A DNA stretch of 64,000 bases, taken from the NCBI GenBank assembly GCA_014904845.1, contig MU119385.1:1-64000 (forward strand), in the 5' to 3' direction. Position numbers and translations under genes: made by a program. Origin of the DNA: Acephala macrosclerotiorum. Taxonomy: Eukaryota; Ascomycota; Leotiomycetes; Helotiales; Mollisiaceae. This document shows, piece after piece, positions 43,710 through 54,149 of the stretch. Positions within the stretch are counted from its first letter, which is position 1; the number at the start of each line of letters is the position of its first letter. The notes beneath the pieces were generated by a model that did no database searches, was not told the origin of the DNA, and saw only the letters and a list, made by a program, of their open reading frames with translations.

Positions 43710-44790
43710 CTATCTCAAGAATCGCGGAGTCTGGCGCCAGTCCGAAGCATCAGTCAACCCGAATTTAACCCATGGTCGCTTTGGAGTCTCCAAAGCTCTC
43801 TGCCACTTGAATCCACCATACTCCCCTCTCTCCTTGATCTTAACCTTGTCATGGCACAATCTAAATACCACTTCTTGATAAGCACCATACTGGAGAGCCG
43901 CAACCTCTTGTTCCTCATCCCAGATTCCCCAACATCCCATCTTGTTAAATCGGTGTACACCTTTATTCTTCTCCAAGACCTTCTCCAGGCAACGCTGTTT
44001 GGTCATGTACTTGCCGTCGCTGAAGTTGTTGACTGCAAAGTAGTGAAGGTCTTTTGGCATCCAGGATCTTAGGATCTCGTAGAGGTATAATTGCTCTGAG
44101 GTGCCAGATAGAGCTGTTTGTGCTTGAAGACTGGTACCTTGGGGATAGCGGAGTTTGTGGAGTTCGTAGAAGGAGTGACAGGTCAGACCAAGGGAAGTTG
44201 AGGTGGCTTCGTCAAGCTGATCGAGGATGGTGCTAGAGGCTTAGTTAGCGATATGGCCTTAGAGTCCAAAGCTAATCGCCACTTACAGGAAGACATCAAG
44301 AGGGGTATTTTGGGAAATGATCTTCGGCTTGTTTGCGTATTGCTCTGGGTGCAATTCCTCGTGTGTCAACCATTTGAACGCCTTGTCTGCATTACCGGCT
44401 AATTTTTGTTAGCCATGATATGAACGCGCAAAGATCATAGAGAGAGCACTTACCGAACGTGATCAGAGGTTTCGCAGCGTCGCAAGACAACACTTCATCA
44501 ACGAAGTCTAAGAAAGCCGAGTGTTCTTCACCCCTCGCGCTGTAGAGATGGGCTTTAGCTCTCATAGCACCATCAGTTGAGATAGGCTGAGCTAGACGCG
44601 GTGGTACAGGAATGGGATTTGGTGGGGCTGGAGGTGCTGACGGAGGTGCAATTGGCTTGTTTTCAGCGACCAGTGCGATGGAAGCCTTTGCAGTCTGCGG
44701 GTTCGTGTGATGATTATTTCGTCTTTGGATCGTCATTGTTCTTCCTCGTGCGCGTTGCGCTGGTTCGACAAAGCGTAGAGGCATCTTCAA
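43710..44790 (-). CDS. F-box-like protein
   Basis: Three exons, 44790-44454, 44398-44287 and 44232-43710 (introns 55 and 54 bases, GTAAGT donors; 972 bases, 323 residues). The N-terminal 110 residues include a Pro/Ala-rich stretch (PPSAPPAPPNPIPVPP). The F-box-like motif is assembled by the second splice: NTPLDVFLTILDQLDEATST then SLGLTCHSFYELHKLRYP, with LDVF in place of the usual LP-E-L. The 140-residue tail includes LYLYEILRSWMPKDLHYFAV, which resembles the VYLYELLNGFM segment of the gene at 25.5 kb, and a C-terminus ending SDWRQTPRFLR. The start could also be the second in-frame ATG (MTIQRRNN). Confidence 0.78.
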
Positions 44791-45728
44791 TTCCTTTCCG
44801 TGCAGCGTCGTGTTAAGTTTGGAGGTTGAGAAAAGACGTTGGAATTGTCCAATTATTTAAAAGTGGGTTTGTGCGATTTAAGGACTCTGCGCAACCTTCT
44901 CGAGATTTTGCGTGTGTTGGGATTCATATTCGAAAGTGAATTGCTCGTGGCCGGTTTGGCGAGGCTGAAAGTGAAGTTGTGAGGAGAGAAATTCTAAGCG
45001 CGCAGTCCAGATGATAATTACTTATCAAAGATAGACAGCGAAACATTTGTGGGCACCGGATTTTGCTCAGTCGAAATGTCAAAATTTGGTTTCTAAAGAT
45101 CATCTAGCTCCCGCTCCCAACACAACACTTCTCAACTTCTACCAAATTTTGGGGCACTCGAATCTCGGTGTTCATTGGTTTTCAACTTACTTAATATGTC
45201 TAAATTATTTGTGTTCTGGCCCAAGAATCTTGTCAATTACGCTCAAATATCTCAAGCGTCGAAGACAGTGCGAATGCTGGCAGCCGGGTCTACGAAGTAT
45301 CATCAAACATTGGGCCTATCAAATTCAAATAAAAGCCGATCCAACCCACCCCGAGAACTAAAGCGAGCAGGCTTGACACCGGGTATAAAACGTACATCAT
45401 TACCTATAGGGCTCAAATCGGGATCGCAACTCGTGCTGGTCTCATGGGTGGCATAATTTCCCTACTAGACACGGGTCTTTCAGCCCGAACGTTAATGATA
45501 TTCCCAAATAGTCCTTCCCTTTGCAGCTCAACTTCTAGAAGCCTTGGCATATATGAAGAACTCCATACATGCTGTCTGATCTTTCCATCATGCGGGTGTA
45601 GTTGGAGTATGCGTCTTTTATCGTCTTCAAAGGATGGACTCTCCGAGCAGAAAAGGAGTCTAGGTCGTGTTCAGAAGAGCTCTCTTTGACATCCCCGAAG
45701 ATCTCCTTTAGTGACAAATCGCACAATT
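44791..45728. other. Intergenic, no firm gene
   Basis: A minus-strand frame at 45535-45726 (EHDLDSFSARRVHPLKTIKD) has coding-like composition and could be a further exon of the hypothetical gene at 45729-46233, but I find no good splice junction. Nothing else noted. Confidence 0.35.
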
Positions 45729-46233
45729 CTATGCTCGTCTGAATAGATGTTCGTCAAGATCAAATGCGTATATTGTTGTGGGACCTAGTGGGGAGGCAAT
45801 TGGAACAGCTGAGGCTTGGCCCATAAATGTCGATGCGCTTGATCCAGAATGCTCAACGGCACTCGACGGGATTCTGCAGTTGCAAATACCACCATGAAGC
45901 AGTGGTAGAACCCACGACATATCATGGCGAGGGTATGCAGCGGTGATCAAATCATCTTCGTCTTTCAAAATTTCGTTGGGAAGCTCTTCAACTGATATTA
46001 CAATAGGGCCAGATGCTATATTTCAGAGTGAGTCAAGAGGTTCAGAGAAAAGGAGGACAAAATTTCTCACTACTGATGCTATTCCGCTGCGGGTGATCGT
46101 CCTGAGCGAGAGAAATAGAATTATTGCTTGTCTTATTGCGATTTGAGGTGAGATTGAGCGTCGCAGAATGCACTTGGTCGCGAATGATCGCTTCTATCTC
46201 TGTTTCGCGTTCATTTCCGAGCCACCATTCCAT
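45729..46233 (-). CDS. Hypothetical protein, two exons
   Basis: Exon 1 46233-46074 and exon 2 46015-45729, intron 46016-46073 (GTAGTG...ATATAG); 148 residues with frame kept. The N-terminal half is hydrophilic (MEWWLGNERETEIEAIIRDQ). Exon 2 contains ISVEELPNEILKDEDDL, which recalls the first helix of an F-box (LPNEIL) but lacks the rest of the domain. It may be a degenerate F-box relative or unrelated. No signal peptide or membrane segment. Confidence 0.4.
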
Positions 46234-46687
46234 TGTTGCTAACGATTTTTCCGATTAGCGAAAATTAGTCAGGTATTCCAAGTTTCAGCTGCACAATCTC
46301 CAAAACTCTGACGGTATGAAGAACGGACAGCTAGGAAAGGTATTGAAATATTGAACATATAGGTATTGACGATCCAGCTAAGACTCAGAGTTGTAAGATA
46401 ATGACAAGACAAATGATTTATGACGACGATAAGCATTCAGAATGAGATGAAATGAAATGAAAACGAGCTGTGACATTGTAGTCATAGGGAAGAAAGTGCT
46501 CGTCATGGCTCGCATACCTCGTTTGAAGACACCAATCGATTGATGTGATACAATATTCCAACAACGCCGTTATACAACATCCAAATATCTCGGTAGATGA
46601 CATGCGTTGACTATGAATGTACTCATTGAGCCCTCGACTCCCAACGCAAACTATGCCCAAACAGCAAATCATCCTGGATTGGTATGC
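46234..46687. other. Intergenic, no gene seen
   Basis: 454 bases between two minus-strand genes; no coding similarity seen. Confidence 0.45.
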
Positions 46688-47224
46688 TCAAAAGCCGTGC
46701 CTCTTCTTCTCATATGCTACAGCAGCTCCATTCTTGTCAGCAATCAGTCTAATTCTCATCCATGATTCTTTCTGTCTCCATCGTCTCTCGATCTCTGCTT
46801 CGTCATGCAAGTAATATCTCTTCGGTAAAAACTTTCCCCAAGAATGATCAAAACTGTACTTTGGCGCCATCCAATCAGTCAGAAGATGACCGAGGCACCT
46901 CTTATCAGGTCCGAGAGTCCTCATATGCAAATTGACTTGGTAGGGGTAGAGATGCTCGGTGATGTTGAAGAGCGGATGGCAGGTGAGTCCTAAACAGGTG
47001 CACGTGACGGTGTCGAGGTATTGGACACAAAGAAGCTCAATGAGCTCGACTGGTAAGTCAAGGATATGAATTCTTGATCCATGAGCTGTATTTCGAATAA
47101 TGGATTTGGCATTTGATGATGCAGTGGACTCTGAGAGGTCTTGTGACGCCGTCACGTGCGTCGTATCACTTTCTTGTGGCGGACTGTCAGAAGGTGTGGG
47201 AAGCTCTTCAACATGTTCTAACAT
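46688..47224 (-). CDS. F-box protein
   Basis: Single open frame of 178 residues. The N-terminal 50 residues are acidic and Ser/Thr-rich. The F-box follows at about 54-93: HILDLPVELIELLCVQYLDT then VTCTCLGLTCHPLFNITEHL. The tail has WMAPKYSFDHSWGKFLPKRY and a basic, Trp-containing helix (IERRWRQKESWMRIRLI). The CLGLTC core ties it to the neighbouring F-box genes, although the rest has diverged strongly. It is unusual among them in lacking an intron. Confidence 0.78.
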   Translation of the reverse strand: MLEHVEELPTPSDSPPQESDTTHVTASQDLSESTASSNAKSIIRNTAHGSRIHILDLPVELIELLCVQYLDTVTCTCLGLTCHPLFNITEHLYPYQVNLHMRTLGPDKRCLGHLLTDWMAPKYSFDHSWGKFLPKRYYLHDEAEIERRWRQKESWMRIRLIADKNGAAVAYEKKRHGF

Positions 47225-47228
47225 CTGC

Positions 47229-47531
47229 TCAGCATCTCAATCGGCAAGTAGTCTCAAGAACGCTCGACGCTGAATGTCCATACCTATGATAGAGTTCGAT
47301 ACTTTCGACAAGGCACCAGGCCCAGCCTCGAGGGCGGCAAGGCTCGCCTTCTTTGGCACTCTTGTCGACATTCCGAAGATGGGAGACTCTCGGTAGAATG
47401 GCATGGACATAGGCAGGGTTAAAGTATCCAACTTCAGCAATCATCTCGATGTCTCTGAACACGAGAGAGAGGGACCGTGACGGCGTCTCCAGCTCAGATC
47501 GAAGAAGCTTAAGGAATCCTTGCGAGTTCAT
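47229..47531 (-). CDS. Hypothetical small protein
   Basis: A 100-codon frame ending five bases before the F-box start at 47224. It has a plausible helical N-terminus (FLKLLRSELETPSRSLSLVF) and AYVHAILPRVSHLRNVD, but no recognised domain. I tried to splice it to the F-box gene and found no in-frame junction. It could be an independent gene, an upstream reading frame or chance. Confidence 0.25.
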   Translation of the reverse strand: MNSQGFLKLLRSELETPSRSLSLVFRDIEMIAEVGYFNPAYVHAILPRVSHLRNVDKSAKEGEPCRPRGWAWCLVESIELYHRYGHSASSVLETTCRLRC

Positions 47532-49021
47532 TCATAGACCAGTGGATCCTATTCTTGTCAACATTGTCACCTCCACATCGATAACTTTCGAGTTTCCTTA
47601 CCGTAAGACAATTCTGTGAATGAGAAATAAATATTGAGGCTCTGACGTGGCCGTGATGCAAGAAGGTGCCAGATGGAATTGTGGTAGGCTATATGCTTAG
47701 TCATTAGTGCCATAGGGCTAAGCGAAAGCGCTTAGGCCCCGACCCCGACCCAATCTCAACATTTCTTCATCTCGACTCTCCTTCATGAAATTCTACGAAA
47801 CCTCATCTATTCAAATCAGCCTGTTAACTGATAAAATACTCAATCGCCCTGAGTCTAACTACTGGTGGGAATGAAATTTGTCGTTCCAGTATGAATCGGA
47901 CACGGCGCGACGGCGACAAAAGAACGCAGTTAATAGGTCGGTCAAGGACATACGAGTATCATCTAGATCATCACTAGCCTGAAAAGCCTCTTCCAGATCA
48001 GAACCAGGCCTTCGTTTGACTGAATTAGGACTCTTGGCGTTTTCTGATTTTTCCCTCTAGACTTCTTTGCTTCACGCCCCAGCCACAGCAGTTGGTAATG
48101 TTCAGCTACAACGTCAATAATGCCGGGGCATTCTCCCTGCGTCAGCTCGTGCTCGTCTGTTGTTACACTTCCAACTTTCACTCGCAATATGCGTTGTTTA
48201 TCTTTATAATTTTTTTTTTAGCAGAAAGGAGAGATCGCTTGGTGGCGATCGTCAACCTGAATTTCTTCGGGTCATCAAGTGTTCAGGCACTGAAGCCACC
48301 CATAACAAGAGATAGATATGGGGTCTACCGATCCAGAAGCGTCAGATCTCTCTTGAGGTTCTTAAACGTAGGCCGGCTTGTACAGTGCACCAACCTTAAT
48401 TTCTATTCACATATTTTCGAAAGTCGGGGGACTTCTATAATCCCTAGGTTGTCCCTGGTGATTGAATGCGGCGTGCGGGAAATTTTTGGTCCTCTTTGTA
48501 CTGATGCGGCGCTTCTCACCTCATCAATACGACCGATAACTTGAAGCTTAACGATTTTCAAGGTTACCTTGATAGATACTTCGAAAGCCTTCTTGACGTC
48601 TGATGGAGGCGGAGTTCGGAACGTTGCTGGCAGCTGCCTCTTCTTGTCTGTCTCAATGGAGAAAGCCTGACCCATCGAGTTCTGGAGAGCACGGAAGACG
48701 CTCAAAAATTGCTGTTAATCCATGGTAAATAACTCACGACTAAGAAAACATTCCTTCCTCGCTGTGGCTTGTTGAACGTTGATGGTTTAACATACGAAGT
48801 ACCGATGTGAGCTATCACCGCGAGGGATTTCATGGCAAAGATAAAACACATGGAGCATAAGACCCTCTTCCTCAGTCAGTGTTTGAACATTTCCGAGCAG
48901 TCAACAGCACAAGCCAACTCAATCCCATCTCACCAGCCGTCCGATATTCCCAGTTCCATCGTCCCCACCTTGATCTTCAACACCACACATACATCGATTA
49001 CTCAAACTACGTCGTTCAGCC
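47532..49021. other. Intergenic, no firm gene
   Basis: About 1.5 kb. Frames of 74-150 codons exist on both strands (for example 48403-48705 minus, 48092-48544 plus) but show no domain, and their overlap on opposite strands argues against both. Nothing supported. Confidence 0.4.
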
Positions 49022-49672
49022 ATGCACTCAATTATAGCATTCTCTGTGGGAATATCCCTTTTTAATCTTTCTTTGGGACAGCCCACCCTGCCTAAAGCGC
49101 CAAAACCCACTCCTGGACCAACGGGGCAAATTCAGCTCGATTCCAAGGTCAATCCGAACCACAATGTCTCAGTATTCGACATCGATCTGTTCCAGAATAC
49201 CAAAGAATATGTTGCCAAACTCCACAAGAGAGGCATATACGTCATCTGCTACTTCAGCGCTGGCACCTGGGAGCCTTTGCGAGATGATCTCTACAACTTC
49301 AATCGAACGATACCTGGACTTCATTATGACGACCCAAGCGGCCACTTCAAGGAAGAACAATGGTTCAATACTACAGATCAAATTGTCCGTGATGGGATGG
49401 CGCAGAGGATCTTGTGCGCAAAGAACATGGGATGTGATGCAGTCAATCCTGACAACGTAGATACATACAACAACGAAACTAGATTCAACGTCAAGCCAGA
49501 AGACGCGGAGAAGGATAAGATTACAGCCATTGACTACATCTCTTTTTTGAGCAATATCACACACAAAGCTGGCATGCAAATGAGTCTCAACTCGCCTGAA
49601 ATCGTCGATCGTGTCTGTACCTACCGTTTACGTTCTTTCAACACTGTCCTATACTTCTATACGTCGATTTAA
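49022..49672 (+). CDS. GH114-type endo-alpha-1,4-polygalactosaminidase, C-terminally truncated
   Basis: A signal peptide (about residues 1-19, hydrophobic IIAFSVGISLFNLSLG) leads into a GH114 barrel: VSVFDIDLFQNTKEYVAKLH, GIYVICYFSAGTWEP, MAQRILCAKNMGCDAVNPDN then VDTYNNET, and AGMQMSLNSPEIVD. Family members degrade galactosaminogalactan, a fungal cell-wall and biofilm polymer, and are normally about 270-320 residues. This one stops at 216 residues, just where the strand leading to the (D/E)xAxxEQC region should follow; the last 20 residues (DRVCTYRLRSFNTVLYFYTS) look unlike the family. No continuation was found in the next 300 bases. It also lacks the usual N-terminal WQWQL. Probably a truncated, inactive gene. 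Confidence 0.65.
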   Translation: MHSIIAFSVGISLFNLSLGQPTLPKAPKPTPGPTGQIQLDSKVNPNHNVSVFDIDLFQNTKEYVAKLHKRGIYVICYFSAGTWEPLRDDLYNFNRTIPGLHYDDPSGHFKEEQWFNTTDQIVRDGMAQRILCAKNMGCDAVNPDNVDTYNNETRFNVKPEDAEKDKITAIDYISFLSNITHKAGMQMSLNSPEIVDRVCTYRLRSFNTVLYFYTSI

Positions 49673-50311
49673 TTGGTATTTATAGAATTTTACATTTATC
49701 TATCTCAAGATTAACCCTCTCTGTGAGACGTTCTTCTCCGGCGACGACGGTAAGATAAGGGGGTGCGGCACGTGATGTACTCAACTACATTCTTACTAGG
49801 TTAGTGCTAATCTGTTTGATTCAAGTCGATCTTGTACCGAGACATAATATATACTTTGCACTTCTGATCCGTCATATTTCGAATGCTTTCGCCATCCACT
49901 CAAAGTATGATTTCTCATTCAGGATTGGCGTGCTGCAAGTGACTCGGTTGGCTGCTCGACTAGGTCTAGCGTCTATGCTGTAGCTGAATCTCCAGCGTTC
50001 AGCTCCTTCCTCAACCTTCAGTACATCAAAGCCACTTTCATACCTTCTTCCTCGAACCGTTCGCGACAACCGTCTTCGGCGTACTGAGTTGGCAGTAGCC
50101 TCTTGTCGATACGAATGGTGTTAGCACTGAATTGTTCGAGTCGCGACACTTGACAAGGCTGAGACTTGCTGCTTTCCAGCCCCTACCCGCCTTGAGGCCC
50201 CCGGAAGAATGGTAGATAATTGACGGAACTCCCGACGCTCGAAACAAATCACGTTTCTGTGCTCTGAGCGCTGTTCCTCCTTGGTGCGCCCAAGATTGCT
50301 TACTAGCGGAC
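49673..50311. other. Intergenic, no gene seen
   Basis: 639 bases between the truncated GH114 and the HET gene. No remainder of the GH114 barrel was found in any frame. Confidence 0.45.
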
Positions 50312-51898
50312 ATGCGTCTACTCCACTCATATACGATTTCTCTCCATGAGTTCGCCGAGAACGAGATCCCACCATATGCCATACTCTCACACACCTGGGA
50401 GAAAGATGAAGTTTCATTCCAGGATATGCAAGAGGGCCGATGCACTGGTAAAGAGGGATACAAAAAGATCAGATATGCTTGCGGACAGGCTCTTGCGGAG
50501 AAGCTCGACTACGTTTGGGTCGACACCTGCTGCATAGACAAGAGAAGCAGCTCCGAACTCTCGGAAGCAATAAACTCGATGTTCCAATGGTATCGAAAAG
50601 CTCAGTCATGCTACGCGTATCTGGTTGACGTACCGCCAACGAATACCCCGCAGTCCCCAAACTCTGCCTTTCGCAAAAGTCGTTGGTTCACTCGAGGCTG
50701 GACATTGCAGGAGCTGATCGCACCCCTCAATGTCTATTTCTACTCCAGAGACTGGACATATCTTGGTTCAAAGGGCGAACTCACCGCGACGATCACCTAC
50801 ATTACCGGCATTGACGAATCCAGCCTCAACGGCGGCTCCTTGAATGAAGCAAGTGTTGCGAAGCGAATGTCATGGGCTTCGAAACGAGTCACCACCAGGA
50901 AAGAAGACATTGCATACTGTCTCCTCGGAATATTTGGTGTCAACATGCCGATGCTCTACGGCGAAGGCGACAAAGCTTTCATGAGATTAGAGGAGGAAAT
51001 CATCAAGGAATCGGATGACCAGTCGCTATTTGCGTAGGGCCTTGATCAAGACTCAAATACATTGGTTTTCAACCTCCCGGGAGTACTAGCCCGCTCACCA
51101 GCCGATTTTGCTTTATCTGGAAACATCCTCCCTTGCAAAACCTGGAGCACATCCTTTCCTCCCTCGATGACTAGCAAAGGTCTACGAATCGAACTTCCTT
51201 TATACTATCAGCCTTCCGATCCGGGTAAGAGGATGCCTTTTGGGCTTCTCAGCTGCCAAGTTGAGAATAACTTCTTTGACGTTCTGGCTCTGCCACTACA
51301 TAAAAGATCGACATCAAAAGACGAGTTCTCGCGCTCACAGTGGAGCGCGCCGATTCAGGTGCCTGAGATACAGAGTAAGAACCTGGAACTGGTGACTATC
51401 TACATCAGCAAGTTGCCACCTTTGCATCTCCGCCCAGAAGACAATCGATTCGATAGCTTTCTCATCCGCCGCCTCCCCAACGTGAATACCAAAAACGGAT
51501 ACAGGCTGATGGAAGTCTACCCGTCTAGAGGCTGGAATCCAACTCGAAGAATCATCTCGACGCGCTTCGGCCACGAAGGATGGGTTGAGATGCAAGTTCT
51601 GATGCGCTTCGCAACCGATAAGCTTAAGACCCCCGACTTTGTGGTGATACTTGAGTATACGCCGAGGAAGTATAAGATTGATGATCCGACTAGGTACGAT
51701 GATTCGAAGGCGAACTGCGATGTTGTGGTGAACTTGGATTGGGCGTCGCTGCAGCGGTCGCGTCAGAAGGTGAAGGTTTATTTGAGGAAGACGACAAAGT
51801 CGCTGAATATTATGGATACGAATATTAAGGTATCACTGAGTAAAGAAGACGTGATGGGCATGAAAATGTTCGTGGTTGATGTGGATGTAACTGATTAG
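50312..51898 (+). pseudogene. HET-domain (heterokaryon incompatibility) gene with one in-frame stop
   Basis: Proteins of this family trigger incompatibility cell death on non-self recognition. The N-terminal HET domain is complete: YAILSHTWEKDEVSFQDM, GYKKIRYACGQALAEKLDYV, WVDTCCIDKRSSSELSEAIN, YLVDV, SRWFTRGWTLQELIAP, and the family motif GEGDKAFMRLEEEI. At 51035-51037 a TAG interrupts ESDDQSLFA-stop-GLDQD; relatives have Trp there (SLFAWG). The same frame continues open for 286 more codons to 51898, through ARSPADF and a C-terminal domain without other lesions. So one change, TGG to TAG, would explain the break. It may yield a HET-only protein of 241 residues, be read through, or be a recent null allele. 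An assembly error is possible. Confidence 0.85.
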
Positions 51899-52185
51899 TA
51901 GTTGGTAAGATGGACAGTATGTCGAATATTCCATTCCCTGATAGGACTCTGGAAGGGCTCGGCTAGTTAGGTAAGAGATAGGACCACGATACCATACTCA
52001 GGTTTGTATCAGAAGCAAGTTAGCAAACCCCGATCTTCGGGAAAATGGGTAAGTGGATCGAGAATGTCCCCGTAAGGCTGGCCATCTGGAACTCGGGAAT
52101 AAGGATCTGACAATGACAATGCGAAATCTGGTTGTAGTTCCGCTGTTCCGCTCCAACACCCTCGTCCTATTCTCCGCTACCACGC

Positions 52186-52899
52186 TCAAACATCAATCAA
52201 AATCCTCTCCCATAATCTCATATTGCGCGCCTTCCTACCCCACCCCGAGACTAAACCCCTGATCTTCATGCTTCATTTCCTCCTCACTTAGCTCTTCCCC
52301 TCTTTTGCATCTCTTCAATACCATGAATTCTTATTCCTAACATAGCGCCTAACAATGCAACCTCGAAGATTCCTCCTCTCGAAATCTTCCACGATCTCTT
52401 CCACTAATTTCCCTTCCCATGCGGTCCAGACGCTTCAACGCCTGAAACCGAAGGACAACTCAATAAAGCGGAATCCTTGATCTGCCATTCAGGACTCGAT
52501 CAGCTCGTATAGTTAAAATTCGCCAATGCCATGGAGGAAGGATGGAGATCTCTTAATTTTTCACAATGGGACGCGGCGGGGTGGAACGATGGATGGATGG
52601 CAAAGAATTATGTATTTGTGAGGCTAAGACAGATAGAGGTGGCGGGATCGAGGCAGCTAAATATTTGAGTCTTGATTTCAGCAGCTAAGGTGGAGATAGT
52701 AGGTTTACGCGTATAAGGGTCAGGAACTAGGGTAGTCTTGATTTTCTGGAAGATTGATCAGTGGGGAAGGTATTAAGGAAATAGGATTGGGGTGTACCTG
52801 GCTGGAAGTGGCGAAAGGTTGTCCCATGAGAACAGCATAATCGACGTCCATCTCAGCGAGGGTACGCCAAATTCCTGTATGTTGAAAGTTGAGATCCAT
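52186..52899 (-). pseudogene. Decayed tandem copy of the F-box gene at 53415-54149
   Basis: The first exon (52899 leftward) is intact: MDLNFQHTGIWRTLAEMDVD then YAVLMGQPF, matching MDPREAGLWRTFAEMDLDYS in the neighbour, with a GTACAC donor at the same place. The F-box itself (LPPEI to IHRTFHS) is not detectable. Downstream pieces survive: MADQGFRFIE right after a TGA (neighbour MADQGFRADIE) and the C-terminus KARNMRLWERILIDV before a TGA at 52186 (neighbour KARDVRLWERVLIDI). Both ends and some middle are kept while the functional domain is lost, so it is a duplicate with an internal deletion. Confidence 0.75.
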
Positions 52900-53414
52900 G
52901 CGGAACTCGGAGAAGGCTGGGGACTAGGTAGAGGCTTGATCGGCAAGGTGATGTAAGTGATCAATTCGATGGTGATCTCAGCTGTCTCCTTGGGAACAGC
53001 TTTGGCTGCCTCAAGTTTTCGCAGCTTGGAGGGGCTTGAAAGCTGGTTGTTGCGCTCCGCCATTGCGACATCTTGCTCGCGCAACTCGAGAAGGAGCTCG
53101 AGTACATCGAGATCCATTGCTAGAGAAGAAACAGTCTTGACTGGAACAATGTAGCGTGCTTGATCTGATGTGGTTGCAGACAAAGACGAAGGCTGGTTTG
53201 AGGTTGCGAACTTGCAAGTTACTATTGTAGGAAGGACGAGAGGAAGTTGAATATTGATCGAAGTGGTGTATATAAGATATGGAGCTAGCGCTATTTGGAA
53301 GGTAATAAGATGAAAATGTCCTGTTACGTCTGGGACAATACGGGGGAAATGTCAAAAGTGATTCTTCTGTGCTCCCGCTCTACCTATTCCACCCCAGTCT
53401 TCGCCTTCCCTCTT
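52900..53414. other. Duplicated upstream region, with a possible short coding stretch
   Basis: Contains a segment near 53255-53300 (GTGTATATAAG...GGAGCTAGCG) resembling the promoter of the intact F-box copy near 54320-54360, so the duplication includes the promoter. A minus-strand frame starting at 53183 (DLDVLELLLELREQDVAMAE, a helical segment) may be part of a longer first exon of the decayed copy or a chance frame. Confidence 0.4.
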
Positions 53415-54149
53415 TCAAATATCAATCAGAACTCTCTCCCACAGCCGCACATCCCGCGCCTTTCCACCCCGCCCACATACTAGATCCCACTCCAGGTCCT
53501 CCTTCTTCTCCTTTTCCTTCTGCTCATATCTCCGGAACTGCTCTTGCTTATCATCTGTCTCTACGTCCTCTGCCTCCATATGCCTGCCCCACTCCGCCGA
53601 GTCGTTCCTGACGAATCTGGGACATTTCTTAACCCACCTTGCCGCCCAGCCGCCCGGGTGCACCCTGACCACCTGTCCACCGAGGTAATGATGGTATTCA
53701 ATGTCAGCTCGGAATCCTTGGTCGGCCATTGAAATTTCGAGAAGTTCCCAGAGTTGGCAGCTCCGGGCTAACCAGCTTAGCTGGCGGAAGATGTTTGGCC
53801 ACTCGAAGTATATAGAACGTGAGTTGAGTGGAATGGGGACGGAGTGGAAGGTGCGGTGGATCTTGTAGAAGTGATTATTGGTTAGCCCTAGGCAGACCGA
53901 GGCAGCGGGATCGAGGTGCTCGAAAATCTTGTTCTTGATTTCCGGTGGGAGGGTGGAGAGGGTTGGTTTGCCGGGGTTTAGTGGAAGGAGGGTAAGTGTC
54001 AGCGTCTGGTCATTGATTAGTAGGCTAGTCATTTTGGCAAGGCTGGAGAATCTTACCTGTTGCACATTAGGAGAATGACCCATGAGCATGGAGTAATCCA
54101 GGTCCATCTCCGCAAAGGTGCGCCAGAGACCAGCCTCTCGAGGATCCAT
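53415..54149 (-). CDS. F-box protein with in-frame intron
   Basis: Start at 54149 (MDPREAGLWRTFAEMDLDYS). A 51-base stretch, 54006-54056, has canonical intron ends (GTAAGA...GACCAG) and a CTAAT branch-like site, but is a multiple of three without a stop, so reading through adds 17 residues. Spliced product 227 residues; unspliced 244. The F-box: LSTLPPEIKNKIFEHLDPAA then SVCLGLTNNHFYKIHRTFHS. The tail has WPNIFRQLSWLARSCQLWEL, MADQGFRADIEYHHYLGGQV, a Trp-rich GGWAARWVKKCPRF and a Glu/Lys-rich helix before RLWERVLIDI. Same family as the other F-box genes here. The open frame extends 28 codons upstream of the ATG chosen, but that part is unlike the family. Confidence 0.82.
   Translation of the reverse strand: MDPREAGLWRTFAEMDLDYSMLMGHSPNVQQVRFSSLAKMTSLLINDQTLTLTLLPLNPGKPTLSTLPPEIKNKIFEHLDPAASVCLGLTNNHFYKIHRTFHSVPIPLNSRSIYFEWPNIFRQLSWLARSCQLWELLEISMADQGFRADIEYHHYLGGQVVRVHPGGWAARWVKKCPRFVRNDSAEWGRHMEAEDVETDDKQEQFRRYEQKEKEKKEDLEWDLVCGRGGKARDVRLWERVLIDI

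Noticed and set aside
47229..47531. Upstream frame as a first exon of the F-box gene at 46688-47224
   Set aside because: Possible donors and acceptors between them do not give an open in-frame junction; kept only as a low-confidence separate frame.
48092..48705. Overlapping frames on both strands as a gene
   Set aside because: No domain, no convincing splice sites, and the two strands exclude each other.
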